A DNA stretch of 64,000 nt from Stentor coeruleus (taxonomy: Eukaryota > Ciliophora > Heterotrichea > Heterotrichida > Stentoridae): contig MPUH01000184.1 in assembly GCA_001970955.1 (NCBI GenBank), positions 24,275 through 88,274 of the forward strand. Direction: 5' to 3'. A program made the translations under genes and the position numbers. Below the pieces are notes generated by a model, which was not told the origin of the DNA, ran no database searches, and saw nothing but the letters and a program-made list of their open reading frames with translations. Shown here piece by piece: positions 45,237 to 56,239 of the stretch; position 1 is the first letter of the stretch, and each line of letters begins with the position of its first letter.

Positions 45237-45809
45237 ATGTTCAAGAACACATTTCAATCGGGCTTCCTTTCAATTTTATACAGTATAGGGGCAAAACCTC
45301 TCCAAATCTGGGACAAGAGTGTGCGTAATGGGCATATCAAAAGAATTACTGACACTGACATACAATCCTCAGTCCTTGAAATCATGGGTACCAATGTTTC
45401 CACAACTTTCATTACCTGCCCAGCTGACCCAAATCAAACTCTAGGAATTAAGCTACCTTTTTTAGTCATGATCATAAAGAATTTGAAAAAGTATTTCACT
45501 TTTGAAGTTCAAGTCTTAGATGATAAGAATATACGTCGACGTTTTCGTGCTTCAAATTATCAAAGCACAACCAGAGTAAAACCTTTTATATGCACAATGC
45601 CAATGAGATTAGATGAAGGATGGAATCAAATTCAATTTAATCTGAGCGACTTTACAAGAAGAGCTTATGGAACAAACTATATAGAAACATTAAGAGTTCA
45701 GTTGCATGCGAACTGTAGACTTAGGAGAATTTATTTCTCAGACAGGTTGTATTCAGAAGAAGAGCTCCCGCCTGAGTTTAAATTATTCTTACCCCTTCAA
45801 AAGCAATAA
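45237..45809 (+). CDS. CFAP20: cilia- and flagella-associated protein 20 (BUG22)
   Basis: 190 aa, close to the human 193. It begins [20 protein letters not shown] and continues [19 protein letters not shown], then [19 protein letters not shown] and [20 protein letters not shown], which are nearly invariant in this family. CFAP20 is an inner-junction protein of ciliary doublet microtubules and controls waveform and tubulin modification; in ciliates it is also in basal bodies. No intron, no truncation. It is isolated between the Merlin fossils and a Rab pseudogene. Confidence 0.97.
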   Translation: MFKNTFQSGFLSILYSIGAKPLQIWDKSVRNGHIKRITDTDIQSSVLEIMGTNVSTTFITCPADPNQTLGIKLPFLVMIIKNLKKYFTFEVQVLDDKNIRRRFRASNYQSTTRVKPFICTMPMRLDEGWNQIQFNLSDFTRRAYGTNYIETLRVQLHANCRLRRIYFSDRLYSEEELPPEFKLFLPLQKQ

Positions 45810-46574
45810 GTTAAACATAGATAATATATGCAAAATAAAGTAGTTGGATTTATAAAGAAGACTTTAGTGTTTTTTTTGGCTTTGGAGTAAAGGGCTTAGT
45901 TTTTGTCCTTGGTATCAAAATACTGAAGGTGTAATGGATTTTGAAAAGAAAAAAATTGGAAATTGGAAGGTGATATTGAAAAAATGCAAGTGGAAAATTC
46001 AAAATTTTAAAATTGGGATTGGCGTATGAAATGTAATTGTAGTAAAGGTTTTTCAGTTGATAGCATAAGGAAATGCTTGTTCATGAGATTCATAAGTGGC
46101 TATAAAAAAGTTAAGAATGGACTATCGTTTAAGTAATTATTATTAATTAGGTTTTGTGTTTTGGTGCTGAAGGTCCAACTGTATTTTTTGATTTTTTAGC
46201 GCATATGCAATCTTGCCTATATTTAATTATTATGCCTACTTAAATATCAGAACTTACTGTAGTAAATTAAAAAATCAAGCCCAGACTTTAAAAAAAAGTT
46301 CTGAAAATTTCTTACCAAAGCTCAAAACATTGAAAAAATTATAGAAACTCTTTGGCTTAAAGAAGTAAGTTTTTTTCGTGAGTTAATTAATTGCTAAACT
46401 TTTGTAAGTATGATATCAATCGAAGAAATTCTCTGAGACTCTGAATAATTGCCTTTGACTTAGAAACCTCTACTGATAAATTCATAAATAAAAGGCTTTG
46501 GATAGTACCCTCAATTATAAAGCTACAAAATAAGTATTTAATAAAAATTCTCTAGTATAAAAGAAGATAAAATT
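45810..46574. other. spacer left of Rab pseudogene
   Basis: No gene seen. The left 350 bp are G-rich on the + strand (an A/G-rich patch near 45,940-46,020); the rest is AT-rich. Confidence 0.5.
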
Positions 46575-47035
46575 TTAGAGTTATTATTGTAGGAGATACT
46601 TGAGTCGGGAAATTATGCCTTTTGCTTAGATTTAGTAAAAAAGTTCAATAGAAACTATGATGTGACTCTTGTGTTTAATTACAAATAGGTTGCTGAAGGC
46701 TGATAATCAAACTTTAAATATGGAGTAGAAGACAGCAATCTTTTTGAAGCATGAAGAGGAATTTTTATAGAAGAGTTGATGATATTATATTATAAACAAT
46801 ATCACAGCAAGACATAAATTTGATAATTGCAAAAATTTGCTAGAAAAGATTAAATAAATGAAAATAGTGATGTGATTATATATCTTATTGAAAATCAGGC
46901 AGATTTGTTTACTTTGGGAAGATGCAGAAGTTAGTAAGTCGTATACTGAAAAGTTTACTTAAGAAAATAGTTTAACTGGGATTATATAAATATCAGAGAA
47001 ATACTAAATGAATGTTGAGAAAACATTTTTGATTT
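46575..47035 (+). pseudogene. Rab-type small GTPase pseudogene
   Basis: No long frame, but the Rab motifs occur in the right order and spacing in shifting frames. Near 46,577: FRVIIVGDT, stop, VGK and LLLRFSKK (P-loop GDSGVGKSCLLLRF). Then YDVTLVFNYK (switch I side, YDVTIGVEF). Near 46,720: IWSRRQQSF with RNFYRR (WDTAGQESFRS..RSYYR). Near 46,815: DNCKNLLEKIK, then DVIIYLIENQADL (LVGNKADL, the guanine motif, mutated to ENQADL). Near 46,940: SYTEKFT, NSLTGII and NVEKTFLI (helix 5 region). Several stops and frameshifts, and a GNKAD-type motif lost. A processed or decayed duplicate. Confidence 0.75.
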
Positions 47036-47310
47036 TCTAAGTTAGGTGGAAGGAAAGAAAAGATGTTAGTTTGCACCAGGACCTAAAAAAATTGTAAGAT
47101 TAATGAAGTTTACGGAAAGGGATATAAAAAAGCAAAGTGTTATTAAGCTATGCAAAATAAAGATAGTTGGTCTTTATTTCCAGCCACTGAGAGATTTCCA
47201 ATCACTCTCTCTTATAGTTTTTCTCAAAAACCAATAACTAAATCTAATTATCTAAGATCTCATTATTTTGATAAAATAGTTCACTTAATCATCATGTAAA
47301 GACCATTTAT

Positions 47311-49299
47311 ATGCTTCGAATAGATTTACTTAACTACTCTGAGTTAGGCAAGGTGAGCGATCTAGAAAATCTTTTATCCAGAAGCAGTATAGATAAGCTG
47401 ACCATATCTTCAGCCGCAATGAAGTGCATTGATGCAAAAGATTTCACACAAAGCCATATTGAAACTTTAAAACTTCTCATCTCGTATGGAGCAGATGTCA
47501 ATTACAAAGATCATCGATCTCAAAGTTTTATTCTTGCTGCCTGTAACAAAGGCCATATAGAAGCTGTTAGGTTTTTACTTTCTTTTGGGGCTAGTGCTAA
47601 AGAGGTAGACCGGCAGCACAGGACGACGATAATGTTAGCTCTAAATCATTATGGGCAAGATCCAGTAGAATTAGTCAAGCTTCTTCATGAAAAAGATGCA
47701 GATATACACAGTAAAGATATGAATAGTGATACAGCTCTTCATTATGCTGCGATGAATGGGCATATAGAATCTTTGGAATACCTTATTTCACACAGAGTAG
47801 ATGTCAATGCTTTGGATATTAACAATGACACACCTTTGCACCTTGCGTTTAGGAATGATCGTAAATTGTGTATTGATGCTCTGATGCAGTTGGCGGATAA
47901 AAACATAAAAAATTCGAAAGGGAGGACTGCTCTTGATGAAGCCCATGGAAAAAGTTTGGCGATAATGAACTCGAAAAAATACACGAACAGAGATGAAGTT
48001 TGGAATAGTCAAAGAGGAAGAGGTGGTAAGCCAAGAGGCAAAGGATTCAAGAAAAAAATCGAAAAAGAATTAGGGGAATGTTGCAAGTGTAGGCAAATGG
48101 CAGAAGTTTTTTGTTTAGACTGCATCCCAACCCTTACTCAATTTTTAGACAGAATGCAAGACTCAGGCGAAAAAAAAAAGCAGCAAGAAACTGAAGAGTG
48201 CTTAAGAGTTACAATTCTTAAATGCAAAATGCTTGAAAAAGAAAACAATGAATATAAGGAAGCTTTAGCGAACCAGTCAAGCAGTTACAATTTGAAAATT
48301 AAAAAATCTTCATTATATATGCGTCAAAGTAAAGTAAAAACATTTGAGCAGACTAGAGATCAGTTGCAAGGAGACATTGATCAGTTCTCCAAAGACCAAG
48401 AACGGTGGTTTTCTAAAGTAGAAGCATGCTATTCTGAAGCTGTTTCAACATTTAAGACCTTAATCCAAGATACGTTCCATGGCTGTAGTATTGAAATCTT
48501 CGGCTCTTATGCTACAAATTTGCTTTTGCCTTATTCAGATATAGATATGGTAATTCAAAATGTTAATGTCCCAACATTGCAAGCGTTAAAAGATTTAATT
48601 CCCAAAATAGAAAAAGCAGTTACCATAAAAAAGTCAGATAGGATCTTCACAGCGACAATACCTTTATTGAAAATCTACACAGAAATCAAAGGTCAAGAAG
48701 TAAAAATCGATATTACAATGCAAGAACCAAGGCATAAAGGTGTTGAATGCACACAGTTGGTAAAAAAGTTTTTAGGAATTTATTCAACTATAAAAGCTGT
48801 GTATCTAGTACTGAAACAACTTATGTACTTTTGCAATTTCCATGAGCCTTATAAAGGAGGTATAAGCAGCTATGGGCTATTTCTTTTATTAGTATACTTA
48901 TATCAAGAAAATATGGCAGATTGGAATTTCGCTAATTGTGATAAACAGAAGAATGAGGCGGATATTTTGATTAAGTTTTTTGAGTTTTATTTAAGTGGAT
49001 ACGTGAATAACAAGTATATACTAATAGACTATGAAGGCTGGGATAATAGGGAGTTCAAAAATAAAACTGTAAGGCCAAATTAGGTGCACTCTGGATTTAT
49101 AGTACCTGACCCACTTAATTCTTCGAATAATGTTGTCCACAATATGTGTCAAGAGAAGTTTATGGTATAAAATAAGTAGTTCATCCTGCAAACTGCGTAT
49201 GCCTACACTTTTAGACTTTGTTACTGCGAGTGCCAAGACTGCTCTAATATTTTGATCAGAATTCTTCATGAGAGTCGCTTTAATTTGCTCACTTACTAG
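47311..49299 (+). CDS. ankyrin-repeat / non-canonical poly(A) polymerase fusion (two 15-nt introns)
   Basis: Exons 47311-49068, 49084-49164 and 49180-49299; introns 49069-49083 (GTAAGGCCAAATTAG) and 49165-49179 (GTATAAAATAAGTAG). The product is 652 aa. Residues about 1-205 hold five ankyrin repeats (DHRSQSFILAACNKGHIEAV, NSDTALHYAAMNGHIESLEY). A linker with CCKCRQMAEVFCLDC and a coiled coil follows. A polymerase-beta-type nucleotidyltransferase begins near 395: IFGSYATNLLLPYSDIDMVI has the GS and DxD, and VKIDITM brings the third Asp. The PAP-associated helices and, after splicing, DPLNSSNNVVHN are those of TENT4/Trf4 and Cid1. It should add A or U to RNA ends. The ankyrin fusion is unusual. 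Confidence 0.88.
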
Positions 49300-49572
49300 G
49301 AGTAAGTGAAATTTATATAAAAATGCTTAGAAAAATATATTAAATTATTCTAGAAATACTATATTTTTTGATAATGAGACAATTAACTTGTACCTGTGAT
49401 TTAATAATATATTTATTTAGCTAATATCTTTCTATCTAAATTATTCTAAATTCTCTATCGTTTTTTAGTGCATAAACTCAGACCACAAATTTCGAGCACT
49501 CTGCCGTCTCCATAAAAATTCAAATAAATTATTATGAGTATCCATAAGAATTCACGTATTTAAAAATATTAA

Positions 49573-51354
49573 ATGGATAAAGAATTGGACGGCATCATCA
49601 GCATGCTTAATAGCAAAAGTAAATACCCAGTAAACACTACAAATACAAGAGGTTTTAGAATACGCAACTCTCGACCAACTCATACAAGTACCACAACTAA
49701 ATCAAAAAAACAATTAGAAATAAAAAATCTAAGCATTCCTGCAAAGCAAGAAACAGAAATTGAAGAAAGTCTCATCAATGACATACAAGAATTTTACAAA
49801 GTATCTGATGAAGAGTACAAAAAAGGCACAGAAAGTAAGACTGGAGCTCCTGCACTATGGATGAGAAGAGATTCAAAAGACTCTGACGATACTATATCAA
49901 ATCCAATTAAGCCAAGAAAATACCTTGTTTTTCGCCCTTATATAGATCCAATGACAATAAGACCAAATATATTGCAAAGCTCGCAATACTATTTCAAAAT
50001 GCAAAACTCAGATGTTAAGCTTATAAGATATACATTAGAAGACAATGGCTTTAAAGAAGTCCAAGGAAACTCAAATGCATGGACAATCATGTGGCATGGA
50101 GGTCCATTAAAAAGTAATATTTATCAGCAAATGACTAAATATCAAAAAGTTAATCATTTCCCAAGAAGTCATGAAATAACAAGAAAAGATTTGATGTATA
50201 AAAACCTTGCTAAAATGCAAGTTCTCCATGGCGCAAGGGCTTTTGACTTTGTTCCCAAGACATATATAATGCCCCAAGATGCAGGACAATTAGAATATGA
50301 GATGAATTTAATTGATGCGACATGGATAGTAAAGCCTAGTGCGAGCAGCCAAGGCAAAGGTATTTTCTTAACAAACCGCTTTTCAGATGTCCCAAAAAAA
50401 GACCATGTTGTTTCTCAATATATAGAAAACCCGCTTCTTATTGATGGATTAAAATTTGATCTGAGGATTTACGTTGCCATAACCTGTTTTAATCCTTTAA
50501 GAATCTACATGTACAAAGATGGCTTGGCTAGATTCGCTACACAGAAATATATGGGAAATGGTAAAAATCGATTTATGTTCTTAACGAACTACTCAGTCAA
50601 TAAATACTCAGAAAACTTTGTCGAAAACAACAATGCATTAGAAGATGGTAAAGGCAGTAAATGGAGTATAACTGCCTTGAGAAAACTTTTTGCTGAGCAA
50701 GGCATTGATGATGAGGTTCTCTGGGCTAAAATCAAAGATCTTGTAATTAAAGCTATTATATCTATAGAAGGGATAGTATTTTCAGGATGTGAGATGCATT
50801 TGCCTTATAGGAATAACTGTTTTGAATTATTAGGCTTTGATGTACTTATTGATGACACTTTAAACCCATGGTTATTAGAGGTTAATTTATCTCCTAGTAT
50901 GAATTGTGATGCGCCTATAGATCAAAAGATTAAAGGAGAGATGATATCTGACCTTTTTACACTGACTGGAGTAGTGTCAACAAGTCATCGCCATAATCGA
51001 AGTAATGGCACACAAAATAAAGCTTTGAATTATTTAGCTTATATGCAAAAAACAGGGTTTTCTGGTGGAAGTAAAAAGAAATATGCAGATGCTTCATTAA
51101 GACAAGGTTTTGAAAGTTTCTCAGATATCGATAACCGTGAAGAAAGGAGTATAATTAAAGAGACCAATGACGAATACAAACGCAGGGGAAATTTTGAGAG
51201 AATTTTTCCATCAGAACTCTCAGTGAACTATAAAAACTTATTCGAGCATGAAAGACAATACAATACTTTACTTTCGAATTACTTGGGGAAAATATACAGA
51301 AAAGGTCAAGGCTCCTCAGCTTTAGTATATCAAAGAACTCATCCAGAAGACTGA
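49573..51354 (+). CDS. tubulin tyrosine ligase-like enzyme (TTLL)
   Basis: 593 aa. The TTL domain covers about residues 115-475: SNAWTIMWHGGPLKSNIYQ, VNHFPRSHEITRKDLMYKNL, then ATP-grasp pieces TWIVKPSASSQGKGIFL, SQYIENPLLIDGLKFDLRIY, FELLGFDVLIDDTLNPWLLE and VNLSPSMNCDAPID. All ATP/Mg-binding positions look present (Lys in VKPS, Glu in EVN, the Asn of NLSPS). These enzymes add Glu or Gly side chains to tubulin. The order resembles the TTLL4/5/polyglutamylase branch, but subtype cannot be fixed by eye. The flanks (N-terminal 110 aa, C-terminal 110 aa) are polar. Important for ciliary and cortical microtubules. Confidence 0.93.
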   Translation: MDKELDGIISMLNSKSKYPVNTTNTRGFRIRNSRPTHTSTTTKSKKQLEIKNLSIPAKQETEIEESLINDIQEFYKVSDEEYKKGTESKTGAPALWMRRDSKDSDDTISNPIKPRKYLVFRPYIDPMTIRPNILQSSQYYFKMQNSDVKLIRYTLEDNGFKEVQGNSNAWTIMWHGGPLKSNIYQQMTKYQKVNHFPRSHEITRKDLMYKNLAKMQVLHGARAFDFVPKTYIMPQDAGQLEYEMNLIDATWIVKPSASSQGKGIFLTNRFSDVPKKDHVVSQYIENPLLIDGLKFDLRIYVAITCFNPLRIYMYKDGLARFATQKYMGNGKNRFMFLTNYSVNKYSENFVENNNALEDGKGSKWSITALRKLFAEQGIDDEVLWAKIKDLVIKAIISIEGIVFSGCEMHLPYRNNCFELLGFDVLIDDTLNPWLLEVNLSPSMNCDAPIDQKIKGEMISDLFTLTGVVSTSHRHNRSNGTQNKALNYLAYMQKTGFSGGSKKKYADASLRQGFESFSDIDNREERSIIKETNDEYKRRGNFERIFPSELSVNYKNLFEHERQYNTLLSNYLGKIYRKGQGSSALVYQRTHPED

Positions 51355-51501
51355 TAATATAAGATATCTAACTTGAATTATCTTAATAACATCGAATTTC
51401 TCTAGTTTAATTAAGTGGATGAGAAAATGATATTGTGAGATATGAGGAGAGGAAAAAACTTAAGGTCAAAATTCGTACAGAACTAAAGATATCTCTATTA
51501 A

Positions 51502-51882
51502 TTATCCATTCAAAGCTTCTTCTTCGCTTGGACTTCTCATAACAGTAGGTCTTACCATAGCTCTTCCTATACTTCCTATCCAAGATTCTTTATCTGGTAA
51601 GTCCAAAGCAGCGAAATAAAAAGTTCTGTCTCTTGTATCAATCCTAAAAGCAAAGTCTTTTTTAAGCTCTTCTTCTGATGATTTCACAGTGGCACACTCT
51701 TGTAAGCGAAGCCTTTCAGTTGGACTATCTTTATATCCTTGCTGATTTTTGAAGGTAAAAAGAAATCTAGGAGTTAATACCATCCAACGCCTTCTCCATT
51801 CTTTTATGAACCTGCTTCTTTTTTCCACCCAGCCTTCTTTTATAATTACTTCGAAGTTTTCAGCTCCACTGCTTTCCACCAT
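51502..51882 (-). CDS. pleckstrin-homology domain protein, 126 aa
   Basis: The whole protein is one PH domain: IIKEGWVEKRSRFIKEWRRR (strand 1 and the basic phosphoinositide loop), WMVLTPRFLFTFKNQQGY, FAFRIDTRDRTFYFAALD and the closing helix with invariant Trp, LPDKESWIGSIGRAM. A short N-terminus (MVESSGAENFEV) and a 14-residue tail flank it. PH domains bind phosphoinositides or proteins; the basic KRSRFIKEWRRRW suggests lipid binding. No second domain. It converges on the TTLL gene, with about 150 bp between stops. Confidence 0.9.
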   Translation of the reverse strand: MVESSGAENFEVIIKEGWVEKRSRFIKEWRRRWMVLTPRFLFTFKNQQGYKDSPTERLRLQECATVKSSEEELKKDFAFRIDTRDRTFYFAALDLPDKESWIGSIGRAMVRPTVMRSPSEEEALNG

Positions 51883-52458
51883 TATGAATTATATTAAATT
51901 TTTGCTTATATAGTTAGTGGGGAAATTCTAGTAAGAGCTTTGAGGTAATGATTTGTGGTAATAAGGACAAATACCCGGCTTGTTCAGAAAAAATTGATAA
52001 AGATTTTTTGATTAAGAGCTAGATAAATGATGAGAGTTTGATTTTTTAAGTATTTATTAATTAAGATTATGATAAATGGTGAGTTTATTATTGCTTAGCT
52101 GGTTTTAAATGTTTAAAGGGCGTGCTACCAAGTTATTGCATTTTTTGCTAAGGTTTATTATTTAATTGTTAAAGATTTTATATAAAAGTATTATATATAG
52201 CATAGTCCAATTTTAGATTCGCAATTAAACTTTAGAATAATACTTAAATTTGGCATATCAGGGATTTAAAAATTGAACTAAAATAAAATCGCTTTCATTA
52301 ATTGTTTCTTATTCATATTTAATATAAGTACACGCATAATCCATCCACCGACAAAGCTATGTAATAGCCTCATATAAACTATAATAATATTATTAAAGCT
52401 TATATCATATATTATTTCATTGCATTATCTTAACTTCTTCCAAAATCAATTGTGATAA
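51883..52458. other. divergent spacer
   Basis: No gene seen. G-rich on the + strand to about 52,150, C-rich from about 52,310. Holds the promoters of the PH (-) and EF-hand (+) genes. Confidence 0.6.
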
Positions 52459-54450
52459 ATGGAATTTATAAAGTTCTCTAAGCAAGGAAACGATGACTTC
52501 TATGAATTACACACAAAACGTGAGATCCCTTCATGGAAAAATAAAGAACTTGACCTAGAAAAAATCACTGAAGTTAATGAAAGCGAATTTGGTAGCCTAA
52601 TTGACATAGAATCTGTTATTGAAATTCCTTCTGAAATATCGACTGAGATTCAGACTGAAAAGCCTTCAAAATTCTTGGTTGATTTTTTATCAAAACTATT
52701 AAAGCAAGAAAAAATCTTCAATTTTTTTCTCTTTGAAGCTCTTAAACAAGGAGTCTTAACAAAGAAAAAATCAATATTCAATTCTAGATGCCTACCAAAA
52801 ATTCCAGAATTCGGTATTTATTCCTCACAAAGGAACAGTTCTTTTATAAACATTTCTATAGAATCTCCTGTTCAAAGTATATCTAAATCTTCAAGAATTA
52901 TAAGTAGGTATGTTAGTCCCTTTACAGCCAGATCTCATTCAAAAAGCCCACAAGATGATGTTTCTGTAGGCCGTTCAATGATAACACAAAGGAAATTAAC
53001 ATCAAGAGTCACCCGTTTGAGAAGCTTAAGCAAACCTAAAAAAGCAGTTCTCAGCAGTAATAACAAAGAACTTAAAGAACTTTTTAATTCAATTAGCATA
53101 AGCACAAAGAATCGGATTACTCAAGAAGAATTTAAGAATTACTTGCTATTAAGATATCCAGCACCTATTGTTGAATCTATGATTAAACATTTTGATTTTC
53201 GCAGTACATCGTTTGAAGAATACATACAAGAAATGCTGAAATTTTTAAATGCTGGAGAAGAAAAGCATCTAGCATTTAGTTTTGAAATTTATGATTTTAA
53301 CAAAGACAAATTTATTTGTTATAAAGATGCTTTCAGAGCTTTGGAGCTAAGAACTGCTAATTTTGTAGATGAAGATTTGGTGATTATTAAAGAGATGCTC
53401 TTACTGAAAAAAGAAGGTAAACTTAACGCCCGAAAGCTTAAAAGAAAAAGCACTTTCAGTCTTATTAAAGAAAGGATCGCTAAAAAAAGGCAAGATGATA
53501 TGCAATTGAAAGATATTCAAATATTAGTTCCTGTAGATGATCAGAAACCAGTTAAAGTTGACTTTAAAGAATTTAAAATTATTAAGTTTAACGGAAGGCC
53601 GCAGATTGTGAAAGATTTTTTAAAATATACTTGCTGCTATGATTTTATGAGAGAGCGGGGATTGTTGCTTCCTTCACCTAAACACTCACCAAAAATAAGT
53701 GAATCTATCGTTATGGAAATGAATATTTCAGCAGATTATCGTGCAAAATTAGAAAAAGATGAAAAATATGAATATTATTGTTTATTGGATAATGCTATGT
53801 CCTTATATACGAAATTAGAGTTGGAGTTGACTTTGAAAAAATTTAGATATTTACAATGCACAGATAATTTTAAATACAAAGTTATTACTAGGGAATCAAT
53901 GATTGAAAAGTTTGTAATTGATATGTAGCCTGAACTTATGGGATTTAATAGTAATTACTTCGCTCAAAGATTTTATGATTATCTTGCTGAAGGGCAACTA
54001 CTGACGAAAGCAAAATTTTTAAAACGCATGCATGGGCTTATGTCATATTCAAGTACTAAGGCAGTTAACAAGCTAGCATTTGAACTTTATGACTACAGAA
54101 AAGATGGTAAGTTAACAGTTGATGAGATTTACAAAATGTTTGAATCCTTACCTTTAGGCTCTCCAGTATATTCTGAATGCATAAAGTAAGCCATATATAG
54201 AATGGTTAATATTTTTATAGACTCTATCTTTGAAAGAGTCTGGAAAAAGGTTACCGGAATCGATTATGCTCATTTTGAAAAGCTTGTGGATGTATCTTGT
54301 ATGGGTTTTGAAATTTTTGAATTTGCTAAAACACCTCTTGAAGGACTCTTTGGCCGCAAGTCTGTATATTTTCAGCCTGAAGATGAAAATAGTGGGGACT
54401 TTCAATCTTATTTACAGACTAAGACTAACCTCCTAAAATTAGTAGACTAA
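52459..54450 (+). CDS. EF-hand protein, 653 aa (two 15-nt introns)
   Basis: Exons 52459-53913, 53929-54185 and 54201-54450; introns 53914-53928 (GTAATTGATATGTAG) and 54186-54200 (GTAAGCCATATATAG). Without splicing the frame stops twice. The first ~190 residues are polar and Ser-rich. A C-lobe-type EF-hand occurs near residue 275 (SFEIYDFNKDKFICYKDAFR) and another in exon 2 (AFELYDYRKDGKLTVDEIYK), whose loop DYRKDGKLTVDE has the calcium-ligand pattern. Between them are basic and degenerate hands. The arrangement recalls the calcineurin-B-like modules in larger ciliate regulators, but I do not know the function. The coiled-coil gene starts 99 bp further on. Confidence 0.85.
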
Positions 54451-54549
54451 TGTATATTAAAATCAAAATCATAGTCAAAATGCAACTTTTTTAGCAAACT
54501 ATTATAATTAACTATTTTGCATAAAGTTAAGCATATATTTTAGGATTAA

Positions 54550-55122
54550 ATGAAGGATGATTTTATAGATGAGGATGACTGTGTTGCAAAAATACTTAAA
54601 GTTAAGAAAGAGAATGCTAAACTCCAAAAGCTCTTAGAAAACGCCGAAAATGAAATGAAAACTATAGTCAAGCAAAGTCATGAAGAAAGCATGCAATTAA
54701 AGAATTTTTTACAGTCTGTATGGCCAAAACTCCAAAATCGAGGAGTAGCAAAAGAAAGCACACAAAAAATATCAGCAGAAAAGTCTTCTAAGCTTATACA
54801 AACTGAAAACCCTGATAAATTGATGGAAAATTTGCAAGAGTTAGAGATATGCCTTAATGCACTTGAAAATGCTGCTTCAAGCTTATTGAAAACTCAGTCT
54901 ATGCTAAGATATGATTTGGATAATCTTAAAACAAAAGAAGAATTTGTACAGAATGAGGTCATAACAAATCAACAACATATTGCAGTATTGGAAATGGAAA
55001 TCACTGAGTATAAGTCTAGAATTGCTGCCTTACAAGATGAGTCTTATATACTTTATCAGGGCATCTTATATGAGAAGGATATGGATAATCCACTACCTTC
55101 TATTTTTTCATTAATAAATTAG
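54550..55122 (+). CDS. unknown coiled-coil protein, 190 aa
   Basis: An acidic start (MKDDFIDEDDCVAKILKVKK) is followed by two helical coiled-coil blocks (about 12-55 and 95-165; LEICLNALENAASSLLKTQS and HIAVLEMEITEYKSRIAALQ). No catalytic motif. It is probably a structural or adaptor protein; family unknown. Same strand as the EF-hand gene upstream, about 100 bp away. Confidence 0.65.
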   Translation: MKDDFIDEDDCVAKILKVKKENAKLQKLLENAENEMKTIVKQSHEESMQLKNFLQSVWPKLQNRGVAKESTQKISAEKSSKLIQTENPDKLMENLQELEICLNALENAASSLLKTQSMLRYDLDNLKTKEEFVQNEVITNQQHIAVLEMEITEYKSRIAALQDESYILYQGILYEKDMDNPLPSIFSLIN

Positions 55123-55129
55123 GATCTTC

Positions 55130-55930
55130 GCTTAACTGATTTTGTCTTCGAGTATAAACTGCTTAGCAACGTGAGTTTTTTTATCAAAATTTATTGTATC
55201 TATCAATTTTAGAGATTTTTTTAACTTTCTATCAGTTATATTAATTATTTCAAGATAAGGCTTGCATTATTCCCACAGACTGTTATTATAATTTCTTCCT
55301 CATATGATTAAAAACTTGTCTATATTTAGTTCGATTTCTTGGAGTGATAATCATCTCAGCTCTATTTGTAAGCTTTTGATGGTGTTGGTATGAAAACCAG
55401 TTTCTAGATCTTTCCAGTTTTAGAGTGATTCATAGTTTGATGAATGTAATTTTGATACTAAATATGAGTTGAGTATCCTTTCCATAAATTAGTGTGAACA
55501 ATTAAATTAGGGTGGGATTTTCTCAACTTCTTAGCATTTTAGGTTATTTCATCAGCTTTGAATATATGCTCTCATTCTTACCTATATATAAGTCATTCGC
55601 CTGTGCTAGCAGATTTAATTATGATAGCTTATGCAAATATATTCTTAATCATTAATTTACTAAACTAATCACCAANTATTTCATCAGCTTTGAATATATG
55701 CTCTCATTCTTACCTATATATAAGTCATTCGCCTGTGCTAGCAGATAATTAATTTCCCGATTTGTCTAATAAATAAACCTTTGCATTCTTAGTATGAATT
55801 GCACACGAAGATTAGAAAATTTAATAAACGTCATACTACAGTGTCGAACTTTGCCTTCTACTAAACAACCAAAGGTACAATAATATATGCCACTTATGAT
55901 TAAGTATTTTAACAAAATATAGCATGTAGC
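55130..55930 (-). mobile_element. third Merlin-type transposase fossil, with assembly gap 3
   Basis: On the - strand, pieces in changing frames follow Merlin order. NAKKLRKSHPNLIVHTNLW then KGYST (PGSxIxTDxWKGY region) lies near 55,470-55,550. TMNHSKTGK near 55,435 recalls VNHSK. ETGFHTNTIKSLQIELR near 55,390 recalls ETGxHTNxIESLWxxLR. Further upstream, near 55,890, WHILLYLWLFSRRQS recalls the HTH helix (ILLLIYLW). Many stops. A single N at 55676 sits inside; 55545-55614 and 55677-55746 are identical 70-base blocks separated by 61 unique bases. Confidence 0.68.
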
Positions 55931-56239
55931 TAGTGTGAATTTTGAAATCCAATATTTAGACTCACTTCAATTACACAACATAAAATACAAACCATAATTT
56001 CAAATCAATCTGTTAATTTCACAGAAGTCAAATTCTTTTGCAAAAATTTACAATAGCAAAGCCAATACTATTTTATATAAGTTAAATAAGTAAAATCGAC
56101 AAATTAAAGTAGGTCTAAAAATCAAATCTGTTTAAAAACTTATACTGTTTTATAGTAAATAACATAGAAGATAATCTGTGTAAAGTATACTTTCTTCATG
56201 AATTTAAATAAAAGATATTGGCGGGTTAAATAAATTCAA
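55931..56239. other. spacer after CKS1
   Basis: AT-rich, no gene seen. Confidence 0.45.
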
